From an uncultured Chlorobiaceae bacterium (GTDB taxonomy: Bacteria > Bacteroidota > Chlorobiia > Chlorobiales > Chlorobiaceae), in the NCBI GenBank assembly GCA_903994635.1, contig CAJEXQ010000005.1, positions 40,152 to 104,151 of the forward strand: a DNA stretch of 64,000 nucleotides, read 5' to 3'. Shown here piece after piece: positions 13,601-22,497 of the stretch; the first letter of the stretch is position 1, and each line of letters begins with the position of its first letter. The translations under genes were made by a program, and so were the position numbers. Below the pieces are notes generated by a model, which did not search any database, was not told the DNA's origin, and saw nothing but the letters and a program-made list of their open reading frames with translations.

Positions 13601-15151
13601 TGCGGCAGATTACACAGTGGTTAATCGATGCAAAAGCTTGGGGAAAGCAGCTTGAACGTCTTCAAGGCAATCCGTCGACCCGTCAGGCTCTTGTAGGTTG
13701 GATCGATACAACCAAACGCCTTATCTCAACACGCCAGATCAACAAGCGCCAGACTCTCCTTGCTGAGTCACGTAAGCTCATGAAAAAATGCGCTGATGCA
13801 GTGCCAGTATGGATTATGCCGATTTCAATTATGGCTGAGAGCTTTGATCCTCGCTCGATGCGCTTTGATGTCGTGATTATTGATGAGGCCAGCCAAGCTG
13901 GACTCAATGCGCTTATTCCGCTTTATCTTGGCAAACAGGTTATTGTTGTTGGTGACCATGAGCAAGTTACCCCTCTTGGGGTAGGTCAAGGGCAGACAAG
14001 CTTGGAAAATTTGCGAAAATCAATGCTGCAGGATATCCCGAATGCACATCTTTTTGACAACCAGTCCTCGATTTACGATATCGGCAGGCAGTCCTTTGGT
14101 GATGCAATCCGACTCATTGAGCATTTCCGTAGTGTTCCTGAGATCATCGCTTTCAGTAATCAGCTCTCCTATGAAGGAAAAATCCGTCCGCTACGAGAAT
14201 CAAATTCAACAGACATTAAACCAGCTTGTGTCGGATGTCGTGTGTCTGGTTATCGTGAAGGGAAAACAAATCAAGCTGAAGCACGCCGCATCATTGACAC
14301 CATTAAGGCAATGATTCTGCATCCACGATATGCACGCAAAACTATCGGAGTAATCTCCATGCTTGGCCAAGAACAGGCATTACTGATCCAGTCTATGCTT
14401 CACAAAGAAATTTCAGGTGTCGAGATTGAAAAGCGGCGGATCCAAGCCGGTATTTCAGGCGAGTTTCAAGGCGATGAACGCGACATTATATTTCTTTCAA
14501 TGGTCGACAGCCCAGGAGCTGAAGGCCCTCTTCGTGCAACAGGCGAAGGTGCCTTTGAGTATGATCAAAAAGCGTTACAATGTTGCTGCAAGCCGTGCCC
14601 GCGATCAGATGTGGGTCATGTATTCATTCGATCCAGATATTCATCTAAAAAGTAACGATATTCGGCTCAAGCTTCTCAAGCACATCCTTGACCCGTTAGC
14701 GGCACTCAGGGCTTTTAATCAGGAAGTTGGCAAGACCGAATCTCCCTTTGAGCGCGAGGTGCTTAAACGATTAACAAACGCTGGATACCATGTGAAATCG
14801 CAATGGCAGGTAGGGTATTACAGGATTGATATGGTAGTTGAGGGAGGAGGTAGGCGTCTTGCTATCGAGTGTGACGGTGATCGCTACCACCCAATAGAGA
14901 AACTGGCAGATGATATGGATCGGCAGGCTATTCTTGAGCGACTTGGGTGGCAGTTCGTCCGGATTCGGGGAAGTGCATTCTATCGCAACCAGGAATTAGC
15001 GATGCAACAGGTTTTCAAACGACTGGAGGAGTTAGAAATACCCCCAGAATCCCATATCGATGAATCACAGGTTTCTGATATGACGCTAATCCATGAACTT
15101 GATGATATAATCAGTCACCGCCTAAATCCAGCAGAGGATGTCCAGCTTTGA
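10639..15151 (+). pseudogene. SF1 helicase-nuclease (~1500 aa), broken by one stop and one frameshift
   Basis: One gene read through two lesions. 10639-12807 encodes an unknown N-terminal region and an AAA_11-type helicase core with Walker A GPPGTGKT at residues ~392-399. An in-frame TGA at 12808-12810 interrupts it; the same frame continues without further stops through HFNALGHLAELEELR into 12907-14566, with Walker B VVIIDEASQAG and GDHEQVTPLGVG. A single extra base near 14566 shifts the frame, and the +1 frame resumes at KKRYNVAASRARDQMWV (helicase motif VI) and ends with a Vsr/DUF559 (MTES_1575-like) nuclease domain (RIDMVVEGG, LAIECDGDRY). Such helicase-plus-Vsr proteins are common in defence islands. 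Probably inactive, though the pieces could be separate polypeptides. Confidence 0.85.
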
Positions 15152-15232
15152 CCATTATAAGCGCTTATGTGGTTGCAATTCAAAAATCCGCAGATTAGGC
15201 GGATCAGTAATTAGCGTTTAAAAGGATGCTCG

Positions 15233-15829
15233 ATGGATATTGCAAAGCTGGTCATAGAATACTTAAAGGTGCTACTGAGTGCTCCACCATTGTTCTCAGT
15301 TGTTGCGATCATATTCATCTTTATTTTCAGAGAAGACTTAAAAGCACTCATCCTTCGAATAGCAAAAATCAAACTACCTGGTGGAACGGAGGTAAGTACG
15401 CCTCAATCCAATCAATTGGCTGTCGAAGAAAATAAGCCACCACCGGAACTTACAGTAAATGAGCAAGTCCCTGTTGCTGGGTTGCCAGCCGATCTAACCC
15501 CCCAACAAAGAACGGCCGTTGAACAGCTCATCCGTCTACATATTGCTACTTCTTACGTTTGGGAGTATAGGTACTTAAACTATTTTCTTGCTCGTGGAAC
15601 CCAGCACGTTCTGGATTGGCTGATAGGTCAGCAATCAACGACTTACGCTCATTTTGAATCCGTCTGGATTCCTATTATTCCTTCTGCAAATGAAAGGCAA
15701 GCAATAATTACGGCCTTGCAAGCTCATCACCTAACCCAGCAGGAGGCTTTAGGCTTGATTGTTGTAACCCCGAAAGGGTGCGAATATGCGGAATGGCGAG
15801 GTCCGCTACAACCGCTAAGTAATCGTTAG
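15233..15829 (+). CDS. Hypothetical membrane-anchored protein
   Basis: A 198-residue protein I do not recognise. Residues ~17-36 form one hydrophobic segment (SAPPLFSVVAIIFIFIF) followed by a basic stretch, then a Pro-rich linker and a soluble C-terminal region (~75-198). It starts at ATG 15233, 81 nt after the helicase-nuclease pseudogene and on the same strand. It could belong to the same island module, but no functional motif is visible. Confidence 0.55.
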   Translation: MDIAKLVIEYLKVLLSAPPLFSVVAIIFIFIFREDLKALILRIAKIKLPGGTEVSTPQSNQLAVEENKPPPELTVNEQVPVAGLPADLTPQQRTAVEQLIRLHIATSYVWEYRYLNYFLARGTQHVLDWLIGQQSTTYAHFESVWIPIIPSANERQAIITALQAHHLTQQEALGLIVVTPKGCEYAEWRGPLQPLSNR

Positions 15830-16136
15830 TGATAATAACTATAATTAAATAAATCAATACCATCAATATTGAGCTGTCGGAAACGAAAACGGGGGAGTGG
15901 ACGTGTACTGGTTTAAGAAGGGAGGAACAAACTCAATAGAAAATCAGATCATCAGGGAAAAACGGGGTATGCTGTCGGTTTTGAGCGGTTGTTGGAATTC
16001 TGAGGATATAGATTTACGTTTCTAAACCTCACAGGTCGTCAGCTAAAAGTTTTGAAGTATTACTACATTATGATTATCATGGCAGAGGTGGTGTCAAAAA
16101 ATAGAAGATCATCATGTTCAGCAACAGGAGATCTAT
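15830..16136 (+). repeat. Spacer; from ~16035 duplicated at ~23905
   Basis: No gene is visible at 15830-16034. From about 16035 the DNA matches 23905 onward, beginning at CAAAAGTTTTGAAG-like sequence. It forms the shared upstream region of the two DUF2281/PIN modules, so their promoter was duplicated with the genes. Confidence 0.6.
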
Positions 16137-16358
16137 ATGACTACAGTAGAAAAACTTTATAAAACAGCAAGGGAGCTTCCTGAACCGGTAGTGGCTGAGA
16201 TACTTGATTTTGCCGAGTTCCTGCAAAAAAAAATGGCAGGTGAGCATGTATCAGGTAACGAGATGCTGATCGATATGGCAGGCGGTCTGGAGACATCTGC
16301 CACGTTTTCTGGCGATCCTTCAGAAATTCAGCAACGATTACGGGATGAATGGCCGTAA
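16137..16358 (+). CDS. DUF2281-family antitoxin, copy 1
   Basis: A 73-residue protein starting MTTVEKLYKTARELPEP with the VVAEILDFAEFLQKK helix typical of DUF2281 proteins, the usual antitoxins upstream of PIN-domain toxins. An AGGAG ribosome site precedes the ATG. Its 3' end overlaps the PIN gene by 14 nt, indicating translational coupling. A second copy lies at 24003-24224. Confidence 0.82.
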   Translation: MTTVEKLYKTARELPEPVVAEILDFAEFLQKKMAGEHVSGNEMLIDMAGGLETSATFSGDPSEIQQRLRDEWP

Positions 16359-16725
16359 CTATCTCCTTGATACCAATTTCATTTTGGGTATACTCAAGTC
16401 GAATCCTGCCGTGATTGCGGAAATATCTTCTCGATCTGTTTATACATCAGAATGCTTTTACAGCGTTATTACACGAATGGAGTTATTGGGCTATCATGGG
16501 ATTACGGCTGATGAGGAGTGTTTAATCAAAGAAAAGCTTGCTCATTTTACCTCTTGTTCATTGACCAGCGAGATTGAAGAGGCAGTTATTAATCTACGCA
16601 AAAAACGTAAAATCAAGTTACCGGATGCAATTATTGCCGCAACGGCACTTTGTTCAGACCTTAAGTTATTGTCATTGGACAGGCATCTTCTTTCTGTTGT
16701 GAATGCTGCAAGAAAAGAGCATTAA
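16345..16725 (+). CDS. PIN-domain (VapC-like) toxin, copy 1
   Basis: A 126-residue PIN RNase predicted to cleave RNA unless bound by the DUF2281 partner. Acidic active-site residues are visible: the first Asp in YLLDTNFILG, Glu in ITRMELLGY, Asp in KLPDAIIAATA and a C-terminal Asp in LLSLDRHLL. It appears complete, unlike the truncated duplicate at 24.2 kb. It starts inside the upstream gene at ATG 16345. Confidence 0.85.
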   Translation: MNGRNYLLDTNFILGILKSNPAVIAEISSRSVYTSECFYSVITRMELLGYHGITADEECLIKEKLAHFTSCSLTSEIEEAVINLRKKRKIKLPDAIIAATALCSDLKLLSLDRHLLSVVNAARKEH

Positions 16726-16824
16726 TCTATGGTTATTCGCAATTCTTCTGAACCAAACCATGAGCAGGTTACCAGCCTGATTTAGTTATTGAAAATCAGG
16801 GCGCACTTATAATCCAGTTTTGCT

Positions 16825-17115
16825 TCAGGAAAGCTGTTTGAATGTCATCTCCACACCGACTGCTTTCAGGACAGCTTTCACAGTTTCGTAGCGTGGATGT
16901 GCTCCCGAACGCAAAGCCTTGTACAAGCTTTTGTACCCAAGACCTGTTATTTTTGCAATCTCAGCCATACCCTTTGCCCTTGCAACATCGCCCAAAGCCT
17001 CAAGAAATACCTCGGGGTTCGGGTCTTCCGCTGTTACCTTGAGGTATTCGACAATCACTTCATTGTTGTCGAGATAGTTGGCCGGGTCAAAATCCCGGAT
17101 TGTCACGGTGCTCAT
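16825..17115 (-). CDS. Addiction-module antidote protein (Xre-like DNA-binding)
   Basis: A 96-residue protein starting MSTVTIRDFDPANYL with a C-terminal helix-turn-helix (MAEIAKITGLGYKSLYKALR). This matches the putative addiction module antidote family that pairs with RelE/HigB-like toxins. The start at 17115 is fixed by a strong AAGGAGGGG site 5 nt upstream; the open frame extends 105 nt further without such a site. No intact toxin gene is beside it. Only a 37-codon frame at 17087-17200 (MPKKEYSSLAKQD...) overlaps upstream, so the module seems to be an orphan antitoxin. Confidence 0.8.
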   Translation of the reverse strand: MSTVTIRDFDPANYLDNNEVIVEYLKVTAEDPNPEVFLEALGDVARAKGMAEIAKITGLGYKSLYKALRSGAHPRYETVKAVLKAVGVEMTFKQLS

Positions 17116-17220
17116 AGTTCCCCTCCTTAATTTCACGGACCAGTTCTTTTGCTCGTAGAATGTCTTGCTTTGCCAGGGAACTATACTCTTTTTTTGGCAT
17201 AGAATCTTCTGTAAATGCAA

Positions 17221-17598
17221 AGCTAAAAACTGGTTCGAAAAACAGCTAACTATCTTTATTTAAAAGAGTTGTTTGTGTAAACGCAAAAATAGCTGTGCTG
17301 CTGTGATCTTGATCAAACGGCGACCTCAATGAGTACTTTACAGCAAGAACTTTCATTTGAATACGCCTTTTATCGGTTCTTCCTGCCGTTGCTCGAAGTA
17401 TTCGGAATCGTTCATCTGCATAGCGCTACTTATGAGTGACGATTTTTAATGTTAAAAACGAAGTGTTTTTTTGTGAATCAAAAAAGGTTTTCTGTGTTTT
17501 CGTGTTACTTTTCCGTAAAAAAGAAACGCTCCTCTCGGAGCGTCGGACCGGAGATGCTATCTCTGGTGATGTTATGGGTGAAATATAAACATATTGCT
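17221..17598 (+). other. Non-coding spacer with small hairpin
   Basis: No convincing gene is present. A 7-bp hairpin (ACGCTCC/GGAGCGT, loop TCTC) is at 17526-17543, just upstream of the NYN gene fragment. It lacks a following T-run. Confidence 0.35.
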
Positions 17599-17982
17599 AT
17601 GAATGAAGCAAGTAGCCAGATAGAAAAAGAGAGAGTGCAAGTATATGTTGATGGCTTTAACCTCTATTTCGGTATGCTTGAAGCAGGTTTTGATAACTGT
17701 AAATGGCTGAATTTGAAAAAGTTGTCAATAAACTTGTTGAAACCACATCAAGAACTGGCAGGTGTAAAATATTTTACCAGCAGAGTCAGCAATAACCCGG
17801 ATAAGCAAAAGCGGCAGGTGACCTATCTCGAAGCCCTTGACGCAAGAATTTTTATCAGGGTTGCTACGAATGAAAATGCAAACAAGTGCGCCTTCTCTCG
17901 TCATACCAAATCCCAAGAGTTCCGCTCATTGGCGATTTGCCGGTCAATCTCCTCTTTTGACCGCAAGCCTGCTGGCTTATAA
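17599..17982 (+). pseudogene. NYN-domain (LabA-like) protein, 3'-truncated
   Basis: The start at 17599 is followed by the NYN/PIN-like N-terminal motif VQVYVDGFNLYFGM and then LNLKKLSINLL and VKYFTSRVSNNPDKQKRQ, typical of NYN-domain putative RNases. Family-like sequence stops around 17860-17880. The remaining frame to 17982 is unrelated and antisense to another small gene, so the 3' half was lost by a rearrangement. Only ~90 of the usual ~200 or more residues remain. Confidence 0.7.
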
Positions 17983-18098
17983 TTCATAATCCAGTGTGCA
18001 GCGCCGGGATTTTGCTTGCGTGATTGTGTCTGTATGAGATGTTGATACTCAGATCGGTGTACATAACCATCAAAAACCTGTTTGCCAAAGTTGTTCAT
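17901..18098 (-). CDS. Small conserved-looking protein (possible antitoxin)
   Basis: A 65-residue frame from ATG 18098, MNNFGKQVFDGYVHRSEYQ to the C-terminal GLRSKEEIDRQIANERNSW. The RSKEEID...ER..SW ending resembles short proteins that accompany PIN-type toxins, but I cannot name the family. Its insertion replaces the 3' end of the NYN gene on the opposite strand. The partner is missing. Confidence 0.45.
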   Translation of the reverse strand: MNNFGKQVFDGYVHRSEYQHLIQTQSRKQNPGAAHWIMNYKPAGLRSKEEIDRQIANERNSWDLV

Positions 18099-18195
18099 GT
18101 TGAGAATTAAAGTCGACGTACAGTTTAATCTCAGCACTGATGAATAGACGTGAACAGGAGCTGTTATTTTTTTCGATTTGTCGTATATTGACACT

Positions 18196-18612
18196 ATGAA
18201 AAAGAAGCGGAACACACTTCTGGCGAGAATAAGAATGCGTGTCAGACGTAAACGTTGGAATGTCATTTTACGTTCTGATTTTCAGGATCTGGGTGATTAT
18301 GATCAGGTTGGTCGTTGTTTGCTTGTTCTGGTAAGAGAGGGTACTCTTGTCAAAATAGGGCAGGGGATATACGTTCGCGCAGTAGTCTCTCCTTTCGATA
18401 ATCGCCCGGTACTTCCAAAAAGTCTCAATACTCTTGCCGAGGAGGCTCTGAAACGGCTTGATATACCGACTGCGTCGACGAGTATGGAGCGCAGCTATAA
18501 CGAGGGCAGAACAACTCAGGTTCCTGCTGGCAGAGTTATTGGTGTTTGTAAACGAGTTCGTCGGGTCATCGGGTTTGATGGCTATAGCCTGATATTTCAG
18601 CGTACCACATGA
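18196..18612 (+). CDS. DUF6088/AbiEi-like type IV antitoxin
   Basis: A 138-residue protein starting at ATG 18196. It has an N-terminal winged-helix-like region (ILRSDFQDLGDYDQVGRCL, LVKIGQGIYVRA) followed by a short C-terminal domain. This matches DUF6088/AbiEi-type transcriptional antitoxins, which repress the operon of their nucleotidyltransferase partner. It overlaps the next gene by 4 nt (ATGA). It is shorter than classical AbiEi, as usual for DUF6088 proteins. Confidence 0.75.
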   Translation: MKKKRNTLLARIRMRVRRKRWNVILRSDFQDLGDYDQVGRCLLVLVREGTLVKIGQGIYVRAVVSPFDNRPVLPKSLNTLAEEALKRLDIPTASTSMERSYNEGRTTQVPAGRVIGVCKRVRRVIGFDGYSLIFQRTT

Positions 18613-19493
18613 AAACATTTCCGCCGAAAAAATCAGCGATTGAACGGGTTTCCGGTCTGCTTGTCACCGTCGACGAAGCGTTTATCGAAAAGGATTGGTA
18701 TGTGGTACAAGTGCTCCGATTACTGAACGATATGCAGACGCATAATTTTCAGATTGCTTTTGGTGGGGGTACGTCGTTGGCAAAGGCAGGCATTATCAAG
18801 CGTTTTTCTGAGGATGTAGATTTCAAAGTTACCATTCACCCTTTTGGGCATAAGTATTATCGGGAAGCTCGCAAAAAAATTATCGCAGCCATTGTCGCTG
18901 AAGGGTTTGTTCTTGTTGCAGACCCAAAAGTTTATGATGAAAGCCGATTTTTTTCGATTGAAGTAGATTATGGCTCAACTTTTGCGAAACACTCGCGATT
19001 GAGAACACATATTCGTATCGAAGTCCGTTTTGGCTCAACGCAATTGCCTGTTGTTGTAATGCCGGTTCAATCCTTTTTTGCGACAGGTGAAAAACTGCCG
19101 TCTGAAATTGCTTCTATGCCTTTCATCAATCCTGTTGAGATTGCTGCTGATAAATTAAGCGCTCTCGCATGGCGGTTGCAAGACAAGGATGAACGTCAGG
19201 ATAAAACACTTATTCGTCATGTTCACGATCTTGCTGCACTGGAACCATTTGTCACATCAAGAGAAGACTTTACAACCCTTTTTCATCAATCTGTTGCTTG
19301 TGATTACAATCGTACTGATGTTGATCCAGAACAACGACTTCAGAGGGTTATGCCCCAATTACAAAACACTCAATGGGCAACGGCTTATCAATCGTTTGTT
19401 CAGGATATGACCTTCGCCCGTGATGACGAGCTGATTTCCTATGCGGCAGCATTGAACGCCTGCGAAAGGTTGATTGCATTGGTTGGACTGTAG
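18609..19493 (+). CDS. AbiEii-like nucleotidyltransferase toxin
   Basis: A 294-residue protein of the AbiEii/AbiGii family of nucleotidyltransferase toxins acting in type IV TA and abortive-infection systems. The catalytic motif FGGGTSLAKA...RFSEDVDFKV (GG-x-S/T...D-x-D) lies at residues ~45-75. A second conserved block NPVEIAADKLSALAWR is near residue 175. It is translationally coupled to the upstream antitoxin. The pair appears intact, so it is a plausible active phage-defence or maintenance module. Confidence 0.85.
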   Translation: MKTFPPKKSAIERVSGLLVTVDEAFIEKDWYVVQVLRLLNDMQTHNFQIAFGGGTSLAKAGIIKRFSEDVDFKVTIHPFGHKYYREARKKIIAAIVAEGFVLVADPKVYDESRFFSIEVDYGSTFAKHSRLRTHIRIEVRFGSTQLPVVVMPVQSFFATGEKLPSEIASMPFINPVEIAADKLSALAWRLQDKDERQDKTLIRHVHDLAALEPFVTSREDFTTLFHQSVACDYNRTDVDPEQRLQRVMPQLQNTQWATAYQSFVQDMTFARDDELISYAAALNACERLIALVGL

Positions 19494-19573
19494 TGAAGCT
19501 CAGTTGGCAGCTTATTCCTGCGTGTTTTGGTGTGGGGGCGCACTGCTAAATACGTACTTTCAATCATGCCCTC

Positions 19574-19619
19574 AAATTCCGTCGCTTCGATACTGCCCTC
19601 GGCCTACTCAGCGACCGGA
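19574..19619 (+). repeat. ~45-bp interspersed repeat, copy A
   Basis: The block running from AAATTCCGTCGCTTCGATA through CTTCGGCCTACTCAGCGACC-like sequence recurs with few changes at 23657-23700. Both sit at rearrangement junctions, next to duplicated segments. Confidence 0.55.
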
Positions 19620-19639
19620 GACGTTTGGTGGTACTAAAG

Positions 19640-19647
19640 TGGACCCC
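19640..19647 (+). mobile_element. Possible IS3-type terminal scar
   Basis: TGGACCCC here is identical to the terminal octamer of the IS3-like element that starts at 63837. It lies directly at the left edge of the mutS/radical SAM duplication and may mark a past insertion or deletion event. An eight-base match is weak evidence. Confidence 0.3.
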
Positions 19648-20112
19648 TGAATGGTCGATGAGCGAATATATCTGCCGATCAATCGGTGCCACAGGAGCCT
19701 CTTTGCCACCCATTACCATGAACTTGCCGAACTGGAGAGCCGCCTGCCGGGCGTGGTGAACTACAACGCCACCGTCGTTGAGACTGCCGACAAGGTGATT
19801 TTTCTGCGCAAGATTGTTCGTGGCTCCACCGATAACAGCTACGGCATTGAGGTGGCCAAAATGGCGGGAATGCCGGTGGAGGTGATTACCCGCGCCAAAG
19901 AGATTCTTGCGGGGATGGAGAAGCGCGACATTGAAATTCCCCCGAACCGTCCACCCAAAATAAAAAGTATGCAGATCAGCCTGTTTGAAGAGGCCGACAA
20001 CCAGCTTCGCAAAGCCGTTGAATCGCTTGATCTCGACCGACTCACCCCGCTCGACGCCCTGCTGGAGCTGAAAAAGCTGCAGGAGATGGCACTGCACGGG
20101 GGAGGCTATTGA
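19646..20112 (+). pseudogene. Duplicated 3' fragment of mutS
   Basis: Homologous to the last ~460 nt of mutS (8322-8781), ~95% identical by eye, from within the ATPase domain ([11 protein letters not shown]) to the stop. Near its 5' end GGTGCCAAGACACTC has become GGTGCCACAGGAGCCTC, a net +2 insertion. From there the mutS frame ([13 protein letters not shown]...) is open to the TGA at 20110. It lacks the Walker A and mismatch-binding regions and cannot be functional MutS. Confidence 0.92.
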
Positions 20113-21536
20113 TGGCGGTGGCAGGGGAGAAAAAGGTGCTGCTGATTTTTATCCAGGCCGACAGCGGTGTTGACGGAGCCGCTTCGCTCGACAGTGCCTC
20201 AGCAAAACGGAGCCTCTTCAGCTCACTGAAAGACACCGCCCTGAGCAACATTATTCGGCGGGCACAGTTTGCCATTCCACCGCTGGCGCTGATGATTCTC
20301 AGCTCCCAGAAGGTTCCTGGAGTGAGCCAGACCTTCTGCGACCTGCGTTTTGAGAAGCTGCCGCTCGACCAGCATTGGGACATGGCTGGTATCAGCGTGC
20401 AGACTGGCGCCGTCAGGCCAGCCTTTGAGCTTGCCCGGGCGCTTCGCTCCAGAGGCATCAAGGTGGTGCTCGGTGGCCCTTACGTCTCCATCTTCCCCGA
20501 CCAGTGCCGCGACCATGCCGATGCGCTCGTCATTGGCGAGGCCGACGATATCTGGCGCGATGTTCAGGAGGATCTGCTTGCTGGTGCCCTCAAGCCGGAG
20601 TACCGGGTTGCCACCTTTCCCGACCTCTCGATTGAGCGTGTTGTTGGGAAGAGTGCGCTCGACATCAAGAGCTACTTCACCACCAACGTGGTGCAGACCA
20701 CCCGTGGCTGCCCCTTCAGTTGCGACTTCTGCAACGTCCACGTCATGAATGGCCACCGTCTGCGCCACCGAACCATTCCCGCCGTTCTCAGGGAGGTTGA
20801 AACGTTTCTGAAAGAGGACAAACGGATCTTCTTCTTTCTCGACGACACCATCAACGCCGACGAAGAGTATGCCGAACAACTCTTTCGCCAACTGGAACCC
20901 TTCAACATCAAATGGGTAGGCCAGGCCACCACCGCCCTTGGCGAAAAGCCCCGACTGCTCGAAGCCTTTGCCCGCTCCGGTTGCGGCGCCCTCCTGATCG
21001 GCATTGAGAGCCTCACCGACGGCAGCAACCATGCCCACAAGAAGTTCCACAACCCCGCTGCCCGCCAGGTTGAGTGCATCAAGCATATCCGTCAGGCAGG
21101 GATATGCGTCTATGGCAGCTTCATCTACGGCCTCGACGAAGATACCCTCGAACTTCCCGCCAAACTCGAAGCCTTCATCGAAGAGACCGGCGTTGATGTC
21201 CCCGGCATCAACCTCCTGCGCCCCATTCCCGGCACCGGTGTCTTCAACCGACTTGCCGAGGAGGGACGCCTGCTCCACTCCTCGGATGACCACGATGCCT
21301 TCAAGTTTTCATGGGGGCAGGAGATGCTTTACAAGCCGTTGCGTATTCCTTTGCAAGAGTTCATTCCGAGTTATACGGCGCTGACCAGCCGCGTTTTTAC
21401 GGTGCAGAATGCCGTGAAGCGGGCTATGCGTGCGCCCCGGCTACGGTCTGCGGTGCTGATGTTTAATCTGCTCTACGTGCACATGTACGGGATGGCGCGG
21501 AAGGATTTGCTGCGGCAGTTGGGGGAGATGGGGTGA
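20112..21536 (+). CDS. B12-binding radical SAM protein, copy 2
   Basis: The second copy of the gene at 8900-10318, with the same CPFSCDFC cluster motif, B12-binding region and C-terminal domain. The ATG at 20112 overlaps the TGA of the mutS fragment (TGATG), probably the ancestral coupling, since copy 1 has an extra ~115-nt hairpin-containing spacer. The N-terminal ~50 codons differ noticeably between copies, the segment 20274-20803 reads as identical to 9056-9585, and the 3' third differs by scattered, mostly silent changes. Both copies are intact, so both could be active methyltransferase-like enzymes. Confidence 0.87.
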   Translation: MAVAGEKKVLLIFIQADSGVDGAASLDSASAKRSLFSSLKDTALSNIIRRAQFAIPPLALMILSSQKVPGVSQTFCDLRFEKLPLDQHWDMAGISVQTGAVRPAFELARALRSRGIKVVLGGPYVSIFPDQCRDHADALVIGEADDIWRDVQEDLLAGALKPEYRVATFPDLSIERVVGKSALDIKSYFTTNVVQTTRGCPFSCDFCNVHVMNGHRLRHRTIPAVLREVETFLKEDKRIFFFLDDTINADEEYAEQLFRQLEPFNIKWVGQATTALGEKPRLLEAFARSGCGALLIGIESLTDGSNHAHKKFHNPAARQVECIKHIRQAGICVYGSFIYGLDEDTLELPAKLEAFIEETGVDVPGINLLRPIPGTGVFNRLAEEGRLLHSSDDHDAFKFSWGQEMLYKPLRIPLQEFIPSYTALTSRVFTVQNAVKRAMRAPRLRSAVLMFNLLYVHMYGMARKDLLRQLGEMG

Positions 21537-21761
21537 CGATTTTGGATTATGAATTAAGGATGTTTGATGTAATGATGAATAAATCTTGCATATCACACTA
21601 ATCCAACAAATCTTGAGGCAGGTAATGGAATGGATGCTTTGCTATACTGCGGTATGACACGCTGATGGCGAAAAATTAGGATACTATGGGAAGCATAGGT
21701 GGGCTGAAAGTTTTGTACCTTGGAGCGTATTGCTTAATATGTCTTAAAATAAAACGTTACT

Positions 21762-22055
21762 ATGGTCAATGTTCAGATATCAAGCGACATTATTCCGCTA
21801 AGAGAATTTAAAACAAGTATCACTGCTTGTTTAAAAAAAGCTCAAGAAAGTGGTCATCCACTAATTATTACGCAACATGGTAAACCTGCTGGCGTTTTAC
21901 TTTCTCCTGCCGAATACGATACCCTAGTGTATCAACAACAATTTATTGCCTCTATTCAGCGAGGCTTGGCTGATGTTGAGGCTGGTAATGTTTATACAAC
22001 TGAAGAAGTAAGAGCCATTCTTACGGAAAAGCGCTTAGCACGGCAAAACGCATGA
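21762..22055 (+). CDS. Phd/YefM-family antitoxin
   Basis: A 97-residue antitoxin with the Phd/YefM N-terminal DNA-binding fold: IIPLREFKTSITACLKKA, PLIITQHGKPAGVLLSPAEYD. The C-terminal YTTEEVRAILTEKR helix is the expected toxin-neutralising part. It overlaps the next gene by 4 nt (ATGA), giving a standard type II operon. Confidence 0.9.
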   Translation: MVNVQISSDIIPLREFKTSITACLKKAQESGHPLIITQHGKPAGVLLSPAEYDTLVYQQQFIASIQRGLADVEAGNVYTTEEVRAILTEKRLARQNA

Positions 22056-22357
22056 ATGTTATTTGGTCAGCAGAAGCACTGTATGAATTGGATCAAATTG
22101 AGCGGTTTATTGCACAAAATAATCCTCAAAGAGGATCAGAATTTATTGAAACCTTACTTCAAAGTGGCGATTCTCTTGCTTATCACCCTGATAAAGGACG
22201 GGTTGTGCCAGAACTCTCAATCGCTGCTTTTCGTGAAATTCTTGTAGGTCATTATAGGCTTATATACTATCGCTCTGCAGAGCGAATAGATATTTTAACC
22301 GTTTTTGAAGGTCATCGCTTACTTCGTTTAGAAGAACTTATGCATAACCCTTCGTAG
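22052..22357 (+). CDS. ParE/RelE-superfamily toxin
   Basis: A 101-residue toxin with the ParE-type N terminus VIWSAEALYELDQIERFIAQ, GRVVPELSIAAFREILVGHYRLIYY and a C-terminal DILTVFEGHRLLR strand. ParE members inhibit gyrase and RelE members cleave mRNA; sequence alone favours ParE-like. It is coupled to the Phd-type antitoxin upstream. A 7-bp hairpin (22421-22437) lies downstream. Confidence 0.88.
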   Translation: MNVIWSAEALYELDQIERFIAQNNPQRGSEFIETLLQSGDSLAYHPDKGRVVPELSIAAFREILVGHYRLIYYRSAERIDILTVFEGHRLLRLEELMHNPS

Positions 22358-22497
22358 CGCGAACCACATATCGAGGCGATCTGATTGCCGTAGGGCTGCA
22401 ACGCATCCCGCTCTGACGAGGGTGTTTGTGAAACACCGGTACAAAAGATAACTCGCGCAGGGACCGTTTTTTTCCAGTAACCAGCAAAAAGGAGCGG

